A stretch of 64,000 nucleotides of DNA, taken from contig CM045760.1 of assembly GCA_025200525.1 (NCBI GenBank), positions 49,247,932-49,311,931 of the forward strand, given 5' to 3'. Both the position numbers and the translations under genes were made by a program. Below the pieces are notes generated by a model, which worked only from the letters and a program-made list of their open reading frames with translations, searched no databases and had not been told where the DNA came from. Of this stretch, positions 44,464-55,847 are shown piece after piece; the stretch's first letter is position 1, and each line of letters starts with the position of its first letter. The stretch comes from Camellia lanceoleosa (taxonomy: Eukaryota; Streptophyta; Magnoliopsida; Ericales; Theaceae).

Positions 44464-45759
44464 TTCTGATTAGCGTATATCATTACATGTAACTCTTGCA
44501 GCAAAACAACCTGAAAATGGGTAAGAGAATCAATTTAATCAGTAAACCACTCAACCATTTCTGATTCAGTTCACAGCAAACAAATCTGTCATCCGAAGCA
44601 AGAAAGTACGGGTGTGAGAATCACTAATTCTAGTCTTATTTAGCACCATCTAATAAAGCTTTAAACTTCATAATAAGATGGATAAATTAAATTAGCATAG
44701 CAACTCATTATTAAATTTCCAGTCAATCAGAGTTTTTTATTTTATTTTATTTTCATATATCTCACTATAAACAAGTAAAAAAGAAAAAAGACGAGACACC
44801 CTCTTCAGATTTTCACCTACCAAACTGACCACTCAATATAATCCATTTGATTGTTGAGAAATCATACGACAACAAGGAAAGAAAAAAAGAAATCCAACAA
44901 TAGACGCTTCAACCCCCAACCCTTCTGCTGAATTTCAAGTTATAAGTCATTTTCCCATGATTCATCAGCATTTAAAAACCAAGTTGAAAATGATCACAAA
45001 GAAAGCTGATCAACAAAAAAACAAAATATCATTTGTTTACAATAAAATAGTACCCCCCTCCAAAAAAAATGGAAAAAAAAAAAAGAAGTCCAAATAACCT
45101 CACCAGATCAAGCAACTTAATCAACCAGCATAACAAAAACCTCTCAACTTCACACACAATCAAGTGAAGAGCAAAATGGTCCACAAAAACAAGAACATAA
45201 ACCCCATAACACCACGAAGCAAGCAAGCTCCAAAAAAGCAAAATTCAAAATTCCATATATTCTCATCACATTATATAAATAAAAAATTACATGAATCCCA
45301 AGCAAAACATACTCCAACAAAATGAAAAGTAATGAACAAATTTGGAATCAAACCGAAGAAGATCATCATTAATGAAAAATGAGAAACAGAATTCAGAGTC
45401 ATCACCACCAGCGAACAAACACGAGTTCCGATACGGATGAATCTGGATCTAGGGCTTTTTTAGCTCTCAACTCTTGTGAATTTCGGTTTTAGCAGAGAGC
45501 TCAACTCTCTCTCTTTCTAGGGTTTTGGAACTGTGTGGTGTAGGTGAGAGCTCACACACAGCTGGAGCTCTGCTCTCAACTTTCTCTCTCTAGAGTTGTC
45601 TCTCTCTCTCTCTAGAGGTCTGCAAAAGGGTTTGTTTTGCTGATTGGTGGTAGAGTACTAGTACCTTTAGCTCTCTTTTTTTCACATTCTTTTCTCTGGT
45701 TTTGGTGTGGGCACTTTAACAGTGTATTCAGAACTCTCTCATTGTGTTGTTACTTCTGT

Positions 45760-45794
<35 letters not shown>

Positions 45795-45964
45795 ATGTAA
45801 TCGTGTATGTAGTGTGTAATTGTACATTGAGGAAGAGTTTTTAGAGAGAGAAAGAGAGAAGGGGAGTGGGGGAAGAAGGTGATGGATGTTGGATAGAGCT
45901 AGGCAAGTATCTATTCAGTTCAGTCGGTCTAAATTGAAAAATGATGTAAGTCCTAAATTTTTAA
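44464..45964 (-). promoter_or_regulatory. 5' UTR and promoter region of the kinase gene
   Basis: Minus-strand leader. A good splice acceptor (TTTTCAG, 44511-44517) lies 47 bases before the ATG, and a candidate donor CTG|GTGAGG is near 45103. Pyrimidine-rich tracts on the minus strand at 45762-45793 and 45842-45875 ((GA)n on +) look like transcribed leader. A TATA-like word near 45280 and the CT tracts point to different start sites, so the transcription start is undecided. (CT)n on + at about 45592-45616. Confidence 0.4.
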
Positions 45965-46145
45965 TGTTTTATAAAAAGAAAATGTCTCGTAACTCAAATT
46001 TTGTGGTTCAAAAGTGATTTAAATGGCTAAAACAATGTCGTTTTAGCCATTTTTATGTTGTTCTATACTCAAAACGACGTCGTTTTGATCATTTGAACTA
46101 CTTTTGAGTCATAAAATTTGAGTTACGTAACATTATCGTTTATAA
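45965..46145. mobile_element. Short hairpin element upstream of the kinase gene
   Basis: CTCGTAACTCAAATTTTGTG pairs with the mirror of ATAAAATTTGAGTTACGTAA, and the halves continue inward through 'ttcaaaagt' and 'tcaaatg'. Two smaller palindromes sit inside: GGCTAAAACAATGTCGTTTTAGCC (imperfect, 46025-46050) and AAAACGACGTCGTTTT (perfect, about 46073-46088). Probably a MITE. Confidence 0.65.
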
Positions 46146-47135
46146 AATTGCAGACTTTACATTTGTATGAAATATTTAATTATTTATTTGAGAAAAAATT
46201 TAAACCTCATTTGGAATTGTCTGTTGTAGTTTAAAAATTAAAAAATTGTTAAAAAAATTAAAAAATTTATAATTTTACTAAAATGTCAAAAAAATTATTT
46301 TTTCTCTAATTTTTATTCATTTTTTTTATAAAAAAATTAAAAAATCATTCTAAACTTATTAATTTTTTTACCTCATATTTTAATTAAAAAATTAAAAAAT
46401 ATTAAATAACTTATTCCCGAGGCTTAAGATCCCTAATATTACCCGTCAAGATTAAGGTCCCGTTTGAAAACAGGCTATTGTAATAACTTGTTGATTTTTT
46501 GACTAAAATATGAGATAAAAAAAACTAGTATGTTTGAAGTGACTTTTTAACTTTTTATAAAAAAATATTAAAAAAAAATAGAGAGAAAAAAAAATCTTTA
46601 ACATTTTAATATAAATTATAAACTTTTTAATTTTTTTATTAATTTTTTAATTTTTTAACTAAAATATTAACTTAGCAAAGGTGGCCTAAATGGTTCAAAC
46701 TAATTTGTTATAACCAAAGGCCGTGGTGGAGGAGTGGATAGGTCCACACACACGGGAGCATGGCTTGATTTTTAGGGATTTGTTTTCGGTGTTAAAAGTT
46801 TGTGCATTCTTCTTTTGTTCATGTGGTGAGTTTTTTCTTTTGAATTAGACTATGAGTTATTTGGAATGATTTAAATAAGTATATTTTTTAATTTTTTATG
46901 AAATATGAGTTTGGTATGAATTGAGTTTAAAATGATGTGATAGAAAGATGATGCGACTAAAATAAGATAATGTGACTTAAATATAATAGTAATTTTTTAA
47001 TTTTTTTTAGATTATGACAAACAATATCTAAATTTAATTGACGATTAATTATTTCGAAATCGGACCAACCTTATGATACCTCACAAAACAACATTTTTAT
47101 TTGTTCAAAAAAACTAATTTGTTATAGAGGTTTTA
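46146..47135. other. AT-rich intergenic DNA with MITE remnants
   Basis: About 46450-46690 contains the 'gactaaaatatgaga'/'tttttaactaaaatatt' phrases of the local MITE family. No gene. Confidence 0.4.
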
Positions 47136-47151
47136 ATAGTTTGAGCAGATT

Positions 47152-47443
47152 TTTTTATTTTTTTGATCGAGAAAAAAGAAGGGTCTGAAGTGTCATCACG
47201 ACCTCCGAAAGCCCAGGCCCGGTGGTTTGGATCTGCCTGATTTAACCCAACTCATAAGAAGGGACCCAACACCGAGACACCAGTGGAGTGCCTCATCTGC
47301 CCCAACCATAACTAAGTTTCGATCAGAATACAGCGCGAAGTCTCAGAAAAGTACTCCTGAAAAATTCAAAATTTTCACATCCCCAAAAATCGAACTTGAC
47401 TCATGAGAGTGGTGAAGGCTTTGAGTGGGAAGGCAAAGCCTTC
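47152..47443 (-). mobile_element. Probable second SINE, flanked by 16-bp duplication
   Basis: A GC-richer block of about 292 bases with a T-rich left end (A-rich tail on minus) is flanked by a perfect ATAGTTTGAGCAGATT (47136-47151 and 47444-47459). On the minus strand, AGTCAAGTTCGATTTTTGG about 50 bases from the head resembles box B. A box A is not clear. The long perfect duplication plus tail supports retroposition. It is unrelated in sequence to the SINE at 5105. Confidence 0.7.
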
Positions 47444-47654
47444 ATAGTTTGAGCAGATTGAGATGTATTTTTTTAATTTATCTATGTTTGGATAAATGGT
47501 AAATAAAAAGTTACTATTCAATTCGATGTACCAACATCCACGAAAAGATGATATTATACTTGTATCTTGTATGTATTAAGAAAATGACATTTTCTTTAGT
47601 AATTGTTACTATGTATAAAATATGAAAGATTTTTATTTTTATTTAAAAAATAGA

Positions 47655-48029
47655 GATTAAAAATTTTAGGGTAAATTATAAATATATTTTTTGAGAATTA
47701 CTTAAATTACAAATTATCTCCTGTAATTTGGAAAATTACATTATGCCTCATAAGGCTTCTAATTTTATAACAAATATGTCATTTTATTAATAAATTATCA
47801 AGTTAATTAACAGCTTTTAATAATGTTAAATTTTATTTCAATTAATAATTCAGATAATTTTATTATTATATAGGTGAACAGTTAAAAATTTCACTTTTTT
47901 AATTAATTATGTTAAATAAAAAATTTTGACAAGAAAATATTTGTAATTTCTTAAATCACAAAGGATAATTTATATTTTAAGTAAATCTCAAGTGATATAT
48001 TTATAATTTATCTAAAATTTTAAGATCAA
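47655..48029. mobile_element. Foldback element with ~35-bp inverted ends
   Basis: AAATTTTAGGGTAAATTATAAATATAT at 47661 is mirrored at 47988-48022 with three or four mismatches. The termini resemble the GGGTAAATTA family. The interior is AT-rich without ORFs. Confidence 0.6.
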
Positions 48030-48521
48030 AATAGTAAATAATTATTAAAAAAAATTAAAACAGTAAAATTTAAATTGCTAAATTGACCAGTATCTATCTC
48101 TGTCAATTCATATGACTCGCTTAGTGCGCACCTGAATCAACCTGCCAATTCATATGACTCACTTGGTGCGCATTCATTAAAAAAAAAAGCAGGTTGATGT
48201 GAATTAATTTTGTTGAATTGATTTAAGATTAGACGAATGATGAATGAGGGATTACTTGACCTGATTCGATTAGCAGACACACGCACATAGTGGAGGAGAG
48301 AAGTAGCCATCCAATGGCAGAAGAGGGGTTGGTGGTGGGGGCCCATAGACAATTTTGTATGTTGGGCTGGGCCCAGTGGTGGTGCCCACCACTGTTGGTT
48401 CTCTGCACTACACGTCTTTTCAAAGAAGAGCGCTCTCTCTCTCCCTCTCTGATCAAGTACTGTATGGGTCATGCTCCGGAACTCTAATTAGAATTGTAAC
48501 AGTAATGAGCTGTACAATTAT

Positions 48522-48554
<33 letters not shown>

Positions 48555-48759
48555 AAACAGTAAAGTAAAAGAAAAAAAAAAAAGAAAAGACAAATTAAAA
48601 ATACATTAAAATTTTTTTTTAGTGGTTCAAATCATTTTTAATTACTGTATTAACCCAACACTCTCGGATCGGATTTGGATTTGATGAGTCATGAGTTTTT
48701 TTTTTTTTCTTGGTTAAATCAACACTACTCATAGCGCGTGTGATACACATGAAAAATAT
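48030..48759. other. Intergenic DNA, partly GC-richer, with 42-bp direct repeat
   Basis: 'caattcatatgact' followed by 'ggtgcgca'/'agtgcgca' is repeated with a 42-base period (48104 and 48146). 48240-48480 is moderately GC-rich and open in several overlapping frames on both strands (60-111 codons), none with a recognisable motif. It could be a decayed promoter or transposon piece. Confidence 0.4.
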
Positions 48760-49172
48760 TTAGCAAGTTTGGTTTTAGTTTTTTGAATTTAATTTTTTAA
48801 AAATTGAATTTTTATTTTTCGCGTTTTTTGTTTTTTGTTTTTAATCACTATTTTTTAAATTTTCAGTAAATTTTTATATTTTTTTAGATATACTTTACTT
48901 AGATGCATCTAAATAATAAAATATTTATAAAAAAAATATTTAAAAAATTAATAAATATGAAAATTGTATTGAATTTTTATATATTTTTATATTTTTGGTA
49001 TTTAGTAAATTTTTTAAAGATTTTTTTCAAAAATATTATATTTTTTAAGTGTATTTATATTAATTGTGTCTAAAAATTAAAAAAAAATCATTTAAAACAA
49101 AAAAATATGAAAAATAAAAAATAAAATTTTCTAAAAAGTATTTTTTAGAAACAAAAACCAAACAAGCTGAGT
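48760..49172. mobile_element. Hairpin MITE, about 410 bp
   Basis: AGCAAGTTTGGTTTTAGTTT at the left is mirrored by AAACAAAAACCAAACAAGCT at the right. The arms continue inward through A/T-rich imperfect complementarity. Similar to the hairpin at 1696-1930. No ORF. Confidence 0.65.
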
Positions 49173-50014
49173 GTTGTTTGGTTTTTTGAGAAAAACATTT
49201 TAAAAATTTGTTTGATTAAAAATTTTTAAAATAAATTTCAAAATCATTTTTTTTTTCTACCACATATAAATCAATCATTTTTCTCTCTTCTCTTTCATTC
49301 CCTCACATTCTACACATTAATTAATTATTTTTTCTCACATCCATCTATTCAACTACAAAAAAAAAAATGACAAACTTTACTTTACCCCCTTATAGTTTGG
49401 TCCATATGTGAATAATCCCCTTATCATTTCAAAATAACCACATAACTCTCTTATGATTTGTGGATCAGAGTACACTACTAATTTTTGTAACCAGAGTGCA
49501 CTATAGTTTGTAACAAAAATTATAAGGGTTGTTTAGGGTAACCTTATTAACACAATTTTTTTTTTTCTTTTTATCTTTTTTAAGTCATATCATTTTTTTT
49601 TTATAAATCATTTTATAAAAAATCAAAAAATATATTTATTCAACTCATTCAAATAACTCCTAAATTGACCTAAACCTATATATACACACACATATATATA
49701 TACACGGTAAACTCCTCAATCTTCTTCCTCTCTCTATATTATATACCCCTACATTTACAAACAGTGGTAGAGTCAGAAAAATAGTTTAGAAGGAGCATTT
49801 GTTAATTAAAATTTTAATTTTTTTTCCTCATAATCAATAACAATAGATAATAATTCTTAGATTAATATTACGCACAAGATCTTAAATATTTAATATAAAA
49901 TTTAAAAAAATTTTGTTTTTACAAATGACCTTGTGAAAAATCAGAATTGGAAATATATAGTGTTACTTGTAACTAATATATTATAGACAATGCAAAAGAG
50001 TCTTGTATGTCTTA
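49173..50014. other. Intergenic DNA with a repeat shared with 57880-57995
   Basis: About 49375-49480 ('actttacccccttatagttt', 'ggtccatatgtg', 'ccccttatcatttcaaaata', 'cttatgatttgtgga') is an inverted, diverged copy of 57885-57990. No gene. Confidence 0.5.
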
Positions 50015-50017
50015 TAA

Positions 50018-51182
50018 GAGCATCCATAGCAGTATCCTTATATTACCTTTTTAGCTAAAATAAGGAGTTATGTTGTCAAAAAACAGCCCCAACAGTTCCC
50101 TTATCCAACCCCCCAAAAATAAGTGTTGCTACAGTCACTTCCTATTTGTAGGGAGTCACTGTAGCTCCCTCATATTGATAAATTCTTATTTTATTGCAAC
50201 ATAAGGCGCGAAGGGAAACTAGAGGGCGCCAAAACTTAGCCGAAGACTCTCATAAGAATCTCTTTCACTGGTGTAGGTCGCTCTTTCTCGCCATCATCAT
50301 CACCAAAGGCAATTTTTGGTATGTATTTTCTTTGTGCTGTTCTCAATCTAAACCCTACTTCTTCTATTCTATTTCATGCCCAAAACAACTGAAGAACAAC
50401 AAACAGAACAACAGCAACACAGCAGGCGAACACAATAGCTAGACAAGGGACTAGACATCTAGAGGGTTGACCGGCTGGATGTCCAAAGGGACGACCGGTC
50501 AGACGTCCAATCGGATGACATCAAAACTGCTTCGTTTATACAAAACTGCTCTGTTTAATTGGTTCTATTTATACAAAACTGATAGAGCAGCCACATTATT
50601 GGATTAACTCAAATATTCAGATCAAGGCAGATAATAGAAAGCAGGGAATATATGCATTGTTGTGTCTTAATCTGGGTGTTTAAAGGCCAACTTCATACAG
50701 GTTTACATATTTCCCTGATTAGTAAATTTACACTCTTTACCCCTAGGGTGAGACCAAAAACCAGATTTAAGTTTGACACAGTCAATTTGGGTTGAGTTTG
50801 CAACAAGACAATACGGAATTACTAGCGTACAATTTTTTTGTTTTGTTTTGTTTTTCTTCTTTTTGTGTGTATGTGTGTGTGTGTTTTGGAGGTGAGAAGT
50901 GGGAAGTGTGGTTGATCTAAAATGCATTGATCTCCTCCTCCGTAAGGCGATCATCTTCTCCGACATTTTCCTCCCAACCAAGAGAACGAAGGAATGCAGT
51001 CTCTTCCTCATCTGGATAAATTGCTCTATTATGTCCAATTAATTAAATTTATTATTTTAATATAATAGATAAAGAATAGAGAGTTTGTTAGGGGAAACAA
51101 ATAAAAAAAATGATTCCTAAAATAAAGAATGAATTTTTAATAATATTTTAGGGTAAAATTTAAGTAAACTATTGGGATGCTC
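50018..51182. mobile_element. PIF/Harbinger-like non-autonomous element with captured sequence
   Basis: 1165 bases with inverted ends GAGCATCC / GGATGCTC and a TAA duplication (50015-50017 and 51183-51185), the pattern of PIF/Harbinger-type elements. The interior is unusually GC-rich for such elements here. It contains a probable captured exon (50917-51030, minus) and a block at 50450-50520 with repeated 'gaccggtcagacgtccaa'/'gaccggctggatgtccaa' phrases. No transposase is visible. Confidence 0.6.
50917..51030 (-). pseudogene. Captured exon fragment (FLRSLGW motif)
   Basis: On the minus strand one frame reads PDEEETAFLRSLGWEENV then GEDDRLTEEEINAF before a TAG at 50917. This acidic FLRSLGWEE..LTEEEINAF pattern has the look of a conserved protein segment and recalls the C-terminal motif of an uncharacterised Ser-rich plant protein family; that identification is from memory and unsearched. 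No start codon or longer reading frame exists. A possible old splice acceptor (ATCCAG) lies at its head. It lies inside a transposon-like element, so it is best read as a transduplicated gene fragment. Confidence 0.5.
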
Positions 51183-51185
51183 TAA

Positions 51186-51655
51186 TAGATTATATAATAA
51201 TATATAAAAAATATTGATACCATATTATCATCAATATATAATATCACTAATCCATAGTAAAATAACGCATGGAAGGTCAATCACACTTGTTAAATATAAT
51301 TAACAATTCAATAATTTTTCATTTTCGTAATGGAGTTAACTATGTTTACATGTAAGTGATGATTTGATATCACTATTACACTAAATTTTTTTAATAATGT
51401 AGTTTGTTGTAAATTTTTCATTTTCAATCAGAAGAATCATCATTATTTTCGTAATTTGAAAAATATCATTAAGAAATCATTATAAATATTATTTCTATAT
51501 AATTTTTTTATTAGTTAATTATTTTCCTTATATGCACAAAAAAAAAAAAAAGAGTTGCAAAACCTAAGACGGGACACGTGTCCCCTAGTCCTTTCATAGT
51601 TCTGCCACTATTTACACACACAACTCACCAAAACACTTGAACAACTTGGCTATGA
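51186..51655. other. AT-rich intergenic DNA
   Basis: No gene or element boundary recognised. Confidence 0.4.
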
Positions 51656-51955
51656 TTAGCGAAGTAAATCCAGCCCATGTCGGGTTTTATGGGCTCTCGT
51701 TAAAATTTGGGCCGGGCCGAGTTGGCCCACGGAAAAAAAAAAATTAGGTCCAAACTCAAGGGTATTAGGGTGTTGGGTGGGCCATCCCGATGGGTCTGGG
51801 CCTGGTTTCGGGCTTGGACGAGCCTGATCATTTTTTTTTTTTTTTAAATTTTTTTCTACCATAATTTTATTATTTTTCATTAAAAAATACACTGGGCCTC
51901 GGGTGGGCTGGGCCACGGACCGGATCTATCTCGGGCTGCGGATTATTTTTACACT
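51656..51955 (-). repeat. GGCCCG-rich dispersed repeat, copy 2
   Basis: Inverted relative to the copy at 9236-9690 and about 150 bases shorter, mostly by lacking part of the left block. Shared landmarks on the minus strand are 'gtaaaaat', 'ccgcagcccg', 'atgatcaggc', 'aatacccttga', and 'cgagagcccataaa' near the end. No ORF. Confidence 0.65.
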
Positions 51956-52439
51956 CCTAACTATGATTTTTCCCAGGCCAAAGCCAACTTTAATTACGTG
52001 TCTATTTTTTTTCTTTTACCATTTCGTGAAAAAGGTTACTTTCAGATATATATATATATATCTATTAAAATTTATTTAAATATACATTAAAGTATATAAT
52101 TAAAAAAAATGAACAAAATAATTTAAACTAAAGTAATCAAATAAAAAGTAAATAAATGTAACAAAAAATCATTTAAATATCATTCTTCTTACATTTTTAA
52201 TTATAAAATTACTAATCTAATTCACATAAACCAACTTATAAGTTAAATCATTTTCGATGGATAAAATTGTTAATCCATTTGATATTTCATTTGATATAGT
52301 TGAGTAAAGTAAGATTTAATCAATTTTAATTTTAAAAGAGTAACTGTAAGTAATATAATCAATTGTATTCTATATATAATCCATACATTTGAAAAATAGT
52401 CATTCAATAATTTCAAACAATTCATCACTGAGAGAGTAA
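51956..52439. other. AT-rich intergenic DNA
   Basis: No gene seen. Short (AT)n near 52049. Confidence 0.4.
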
Positions 52440-53210
52440 TTTATATTCATAAATTAGGGCCGAGCTAGATGTTGGGCCGAGGTAGGCCCGAGAACGGCAG
52501 ATAGTAAATACATCGGTCGCAGTGGAGTAGCACGGTTAGTTCGGCTACAAAATGGGCATCCATAGCTCGGTTGCAGCAATTATCAAGTTAGTCCGGTCTG
52601 CGGAGCTAGGTCGGTCGAGAGACATTTTGGGAACTGACTGGTGTAAGATTGATACCGGTTCGGACTCAGTAGTCCGGTTGGGTCGCGCCCTAGTCCGGTT
52701 GAGCTCTCTTGTGGTTAGCTCGGTTGTGCATGCGAAACCGAGGTAAGAGAAGTAAAAACGAAGTCCGGACTATGGGTTACTTGGTAATGGAGTTGACCAT
52801 AATGGAGCCATCTCACTTGGCTTATGCAGTGAGGAGGGTGTTGGAGGATAAGCATTATCTTCCCGGAGGAGTAATTCTAGAAGGACTCTACGTATAGAGG
52901 AATGCGAGTTCTAGAAGGACTCTTCGTATGGAGAAGTTAAAGTCCTACTAGGACTGTGCCACGCGAAACCTATATAAGCTCACCAATATCACCTTTGGAG
53001 AGGTAACACAATTTTGCTCCCTGAATATATTGAGCTTTTGCCTTCTGGTCTTGCTTACTGACTTAGGCATCGAAGAGGTTTCCGGCACACACCCGCCGGC
53101 TAGCTCACGTTGATATTTTCAGGTGGTGGAACGACATCGTACAGAGGAACGAAGACTTGGTCAACAGGATTATACGAGAAGGTGTATTTCTTTCCCGTAC
53201 AATCACATTA
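52440..53210 (+). mobile_element. Gypsy-type LTR remnant
   Basis: GC-richer block with many CCGGT/CCGAG words, a TATA box (CCTATATAAGCTC, about 52969), then 'ctgacttaggcatcgaagag' and 'ccggcacacacccgccgg', phrases typical of the R/U5 part of Ty3/gypsy Tat-group LTRs as I remember them. TGTTGGGCCGAGG near 52470 is a candidate left end. Target duplications and coding regions are absent. Two adjacent 'attctagaaggactct'-type repeats lie at 52870-52925. Confidence 0.55.
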
Positions 53211-53584
53211 ATAAAAAAATTTATTTCTTCCGATACAAAATAATTATCTATTAGTTTTAAATAATTTATCATATCAATCATTTATTAGTTTTAAACCATA
53301 ACTGAATTTTGTTGATAACTTTTAAATTCTAGTAAAAAAAATTATGAAACTTTCTTTTAATCAAATTTTCGGAACCTAATACGGCAGCTTCTCGGCTTGT
53401 TCAAGTCAATTGCTGCAGTACTGCCAAATCTGAGTTGAATTTGGAACTATGCTTTTCCAATGCTTTTTTTGGCCTTTTTGAGGACGAGATTAAAGCAGTT
53501 ATTTGATTTTTAATCTCTTTTAAGTTCCTCTTTTTTTTTTGTTTACATATTTTAAAAAAAAATAATTTAAAAATGAACTTTTAA

Positions 53585-53696
53585 CTATCTTTCAAAACGA
53601 TTTTCTAGTTTTTACACGTTTTGTTTCTTTTTGATGGATACTATCTTTCAAAACGATTTTCTAGTTTTTACACGTTTTGTTTCTTTTTGATGGATT
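53585..53696 (+). repeat. Perfect 56-bp tandem duplication
   Basis: 53585-53640 and 53641-53696 are identical except for the last base. They begin CTATCTTTCAAAACGATTTT. A very recent event or an assembly artefact; non-coding. Confidence 0.9.
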
Positions 53697-53924
53697 ATTA
53701 TGTTGTGCTGACTTCATGCTTCAATGAAAAATAAAAAATAAAAAATCCATTTGAACAATCAGCCATGCTTCCATCAAATGATGAATTTAGATTTCATTTG
53801 AGAATAAACTATTTTAGTAATACTTTAATTTTTTTATAAAAAAATATACAAAAGAATAAAGAGAATAATATGATAACTTACAATAGCTTTTTAACTAAAA
53901 TGATGTGATAACTTATAGTAACTC

Positions 53925-55847
53925 TTTTCGCACGTGCGAGAAACAGGGGAGGTCCTGGGTTGGCTACTACATAATATGCAGGTGTAGGGTAGGGGTGCCA
54001 TACGTGCGGGAGTGAGTGCCGCACGTGTGGGAGGCACGCTCCGCACGTGCAGGCGTCCCTAATGTCTGAAAATTTGCTTTTTTTTTCTTCCTTGGGCTAT
54101 GTGTATACCACTTTTTATATATCTCTCTCTACAAACCCATTTCTTCTCATTCTCTCTGCACTTCCTTACACCAAATTAGATCAAAACCGTAATTTCTTTA
54201 AAACCATTAAAGTTTTCCCCATAGTTCCTTCATCAAAGTTGGAAAACTTTTCGAGGGTTTCGTTGTGTGCGGTGGAAATCGGATTTCAACACCGCTAGAT
54301 TTGGAGCTTTCACCTCTTTTTCCTCCAAGAACCTGAGGTAAGGATTTTCTTAGAGTTATACATATGTTTTTTTGTAAGATTTAGTTGATTTTTTTTGAAA
54401 TTTCTTTTGATAGCATTAAAACTTGGTTGTTAACTCAAGAATGTCGGTGGTTTGAGAGTTGATTTCCTCCTTGTTCCTTTTAAAAATAACTTCTTGAGGG
54501 TTTTGAACTACATTGATTGAGAGAAATAATGTTTTTGAAGAAATTTTTTCAAATGACTTGGGTGTGTATAGTTGTGGTAAGAAAATCTAGAGATTTGGGG
54601 ATTTTGAAAAGCTGTTGAGAATCTATGGATGACATTGTTATTATATTATCCTTTTGTGCCAAAATAAATAAGTGAATGAAGGATTTCTCATCTCTATATA
54701 TATACATAAATGATGAATTTCCTGAAATATGAGAAGTGGTGATTTTGGGAGTTATTCTACAAAGATGTCGATCTAGTCTTGAAATGACTAAATTGTTGAG
54801 AAATGTACGAAACGCGGAAATGTTGTTACTTGTTGATAGATTTAAATGAATACGTGGCTATTTTGTGAAATAGCATTGGAAGGAGAAATGGAAATTCTGA
54901 TTGTTATTGTTGAGATATTTGAAAATGGAGAAATGTTATGTGGCATTGATAATTATTGCATTGTATACCCATTCAATTGGTCATTACACATATTGAATTG
55001 AGTTTGGAAACTTTTGCATTAAGAAAAGAAAGTTTGTGAATAAATTTTTCATGGAATTGTTTTGGGGTAAATACGTTGGTAAGTTTGGATGGGAGGTGTA
55101 GATGAAATTCATTAAGTTGGCCTGAGTGTCCGGGGTGAAAGACCGAAAACACGCGCAGAGGAGGTACCACTTCCCTTCCGGTTAACAATCGATAAAGTGG
55201 GGTTTTGGTAGTGCTAGTTATGCCTACTTGCAGATACCAACCTAAGAATTACCTAAGTCGTATTTACCGCCCCTTGAACTAAATTGATAATTTTTGAATT
55301 GTTGAGATTTCAAGTTATCATTGTGCATGATGGTTTTCAAAAGACATAAATGTGATTTTCCTCCAAAAGCATGGCATGGCATATGCATTTCATTTGATGA
55401 AGTTTGTATAAAATGTATATACTTTGTTAAGAATTTCCTATTGGGCTTTATGTTCACCCTTATGGGATTTAGTGCAGGAAAAGATGTGGCGATTCCGTCA
55501 AATTAGGGCATGGACGTATTTGTTGAGAGCATATGACTCTTATTTTGTTGTGGTATATTTTGCTAGTCAAGGGTTATAACTGTATGGGTTCGAGAAACTA
55601 ATTTTTGTGTAATCGAGTTTAAGCCTTGGAATTTGTAAGCCTTTAGGGCATTTATTTATTTCGGATTTGATATTCTACATGCTATAGATTCATACACTAG
55701 AAATTATTGGATATATAATTTGCATGTGGAACTATTTTGTACAAACCTCATGATTATGTAATGTAAATGTTGGGAAATTATTCCAATTTATCATAAGAAG
55801 CTATGGTTATTGTTCTATCTTTATGTTTGAATTTTTGGGGCGTTATA
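53925..55847 (+). mobile_element. Probable LTR, family C, with CACGTG array
   Basis: The right end TTTTTGGGGCGTTATA resembles LTR termini seen elsewhere in the window. The left side opens with a GC-rich stretch containing TCGCACGTGCGA and two further GCACGTG copies plus one ACGTGCG (53930-54060). It is followed by a pyrimidine-rich leader and 'cctgaggtaaggatttt', in the same order as in family A LTRs (palindrome array, then 'ggtttaaggtagga'). The true left end and target duplication were not found. No coding region. Confidence 0.45.

Noticed and set aside
48137..48472. 111-codon minus-strand ORF with overlapping frames on +
   Set aside because: No recognisable domain, competing frames on both strands, and repeat-like surroundings.
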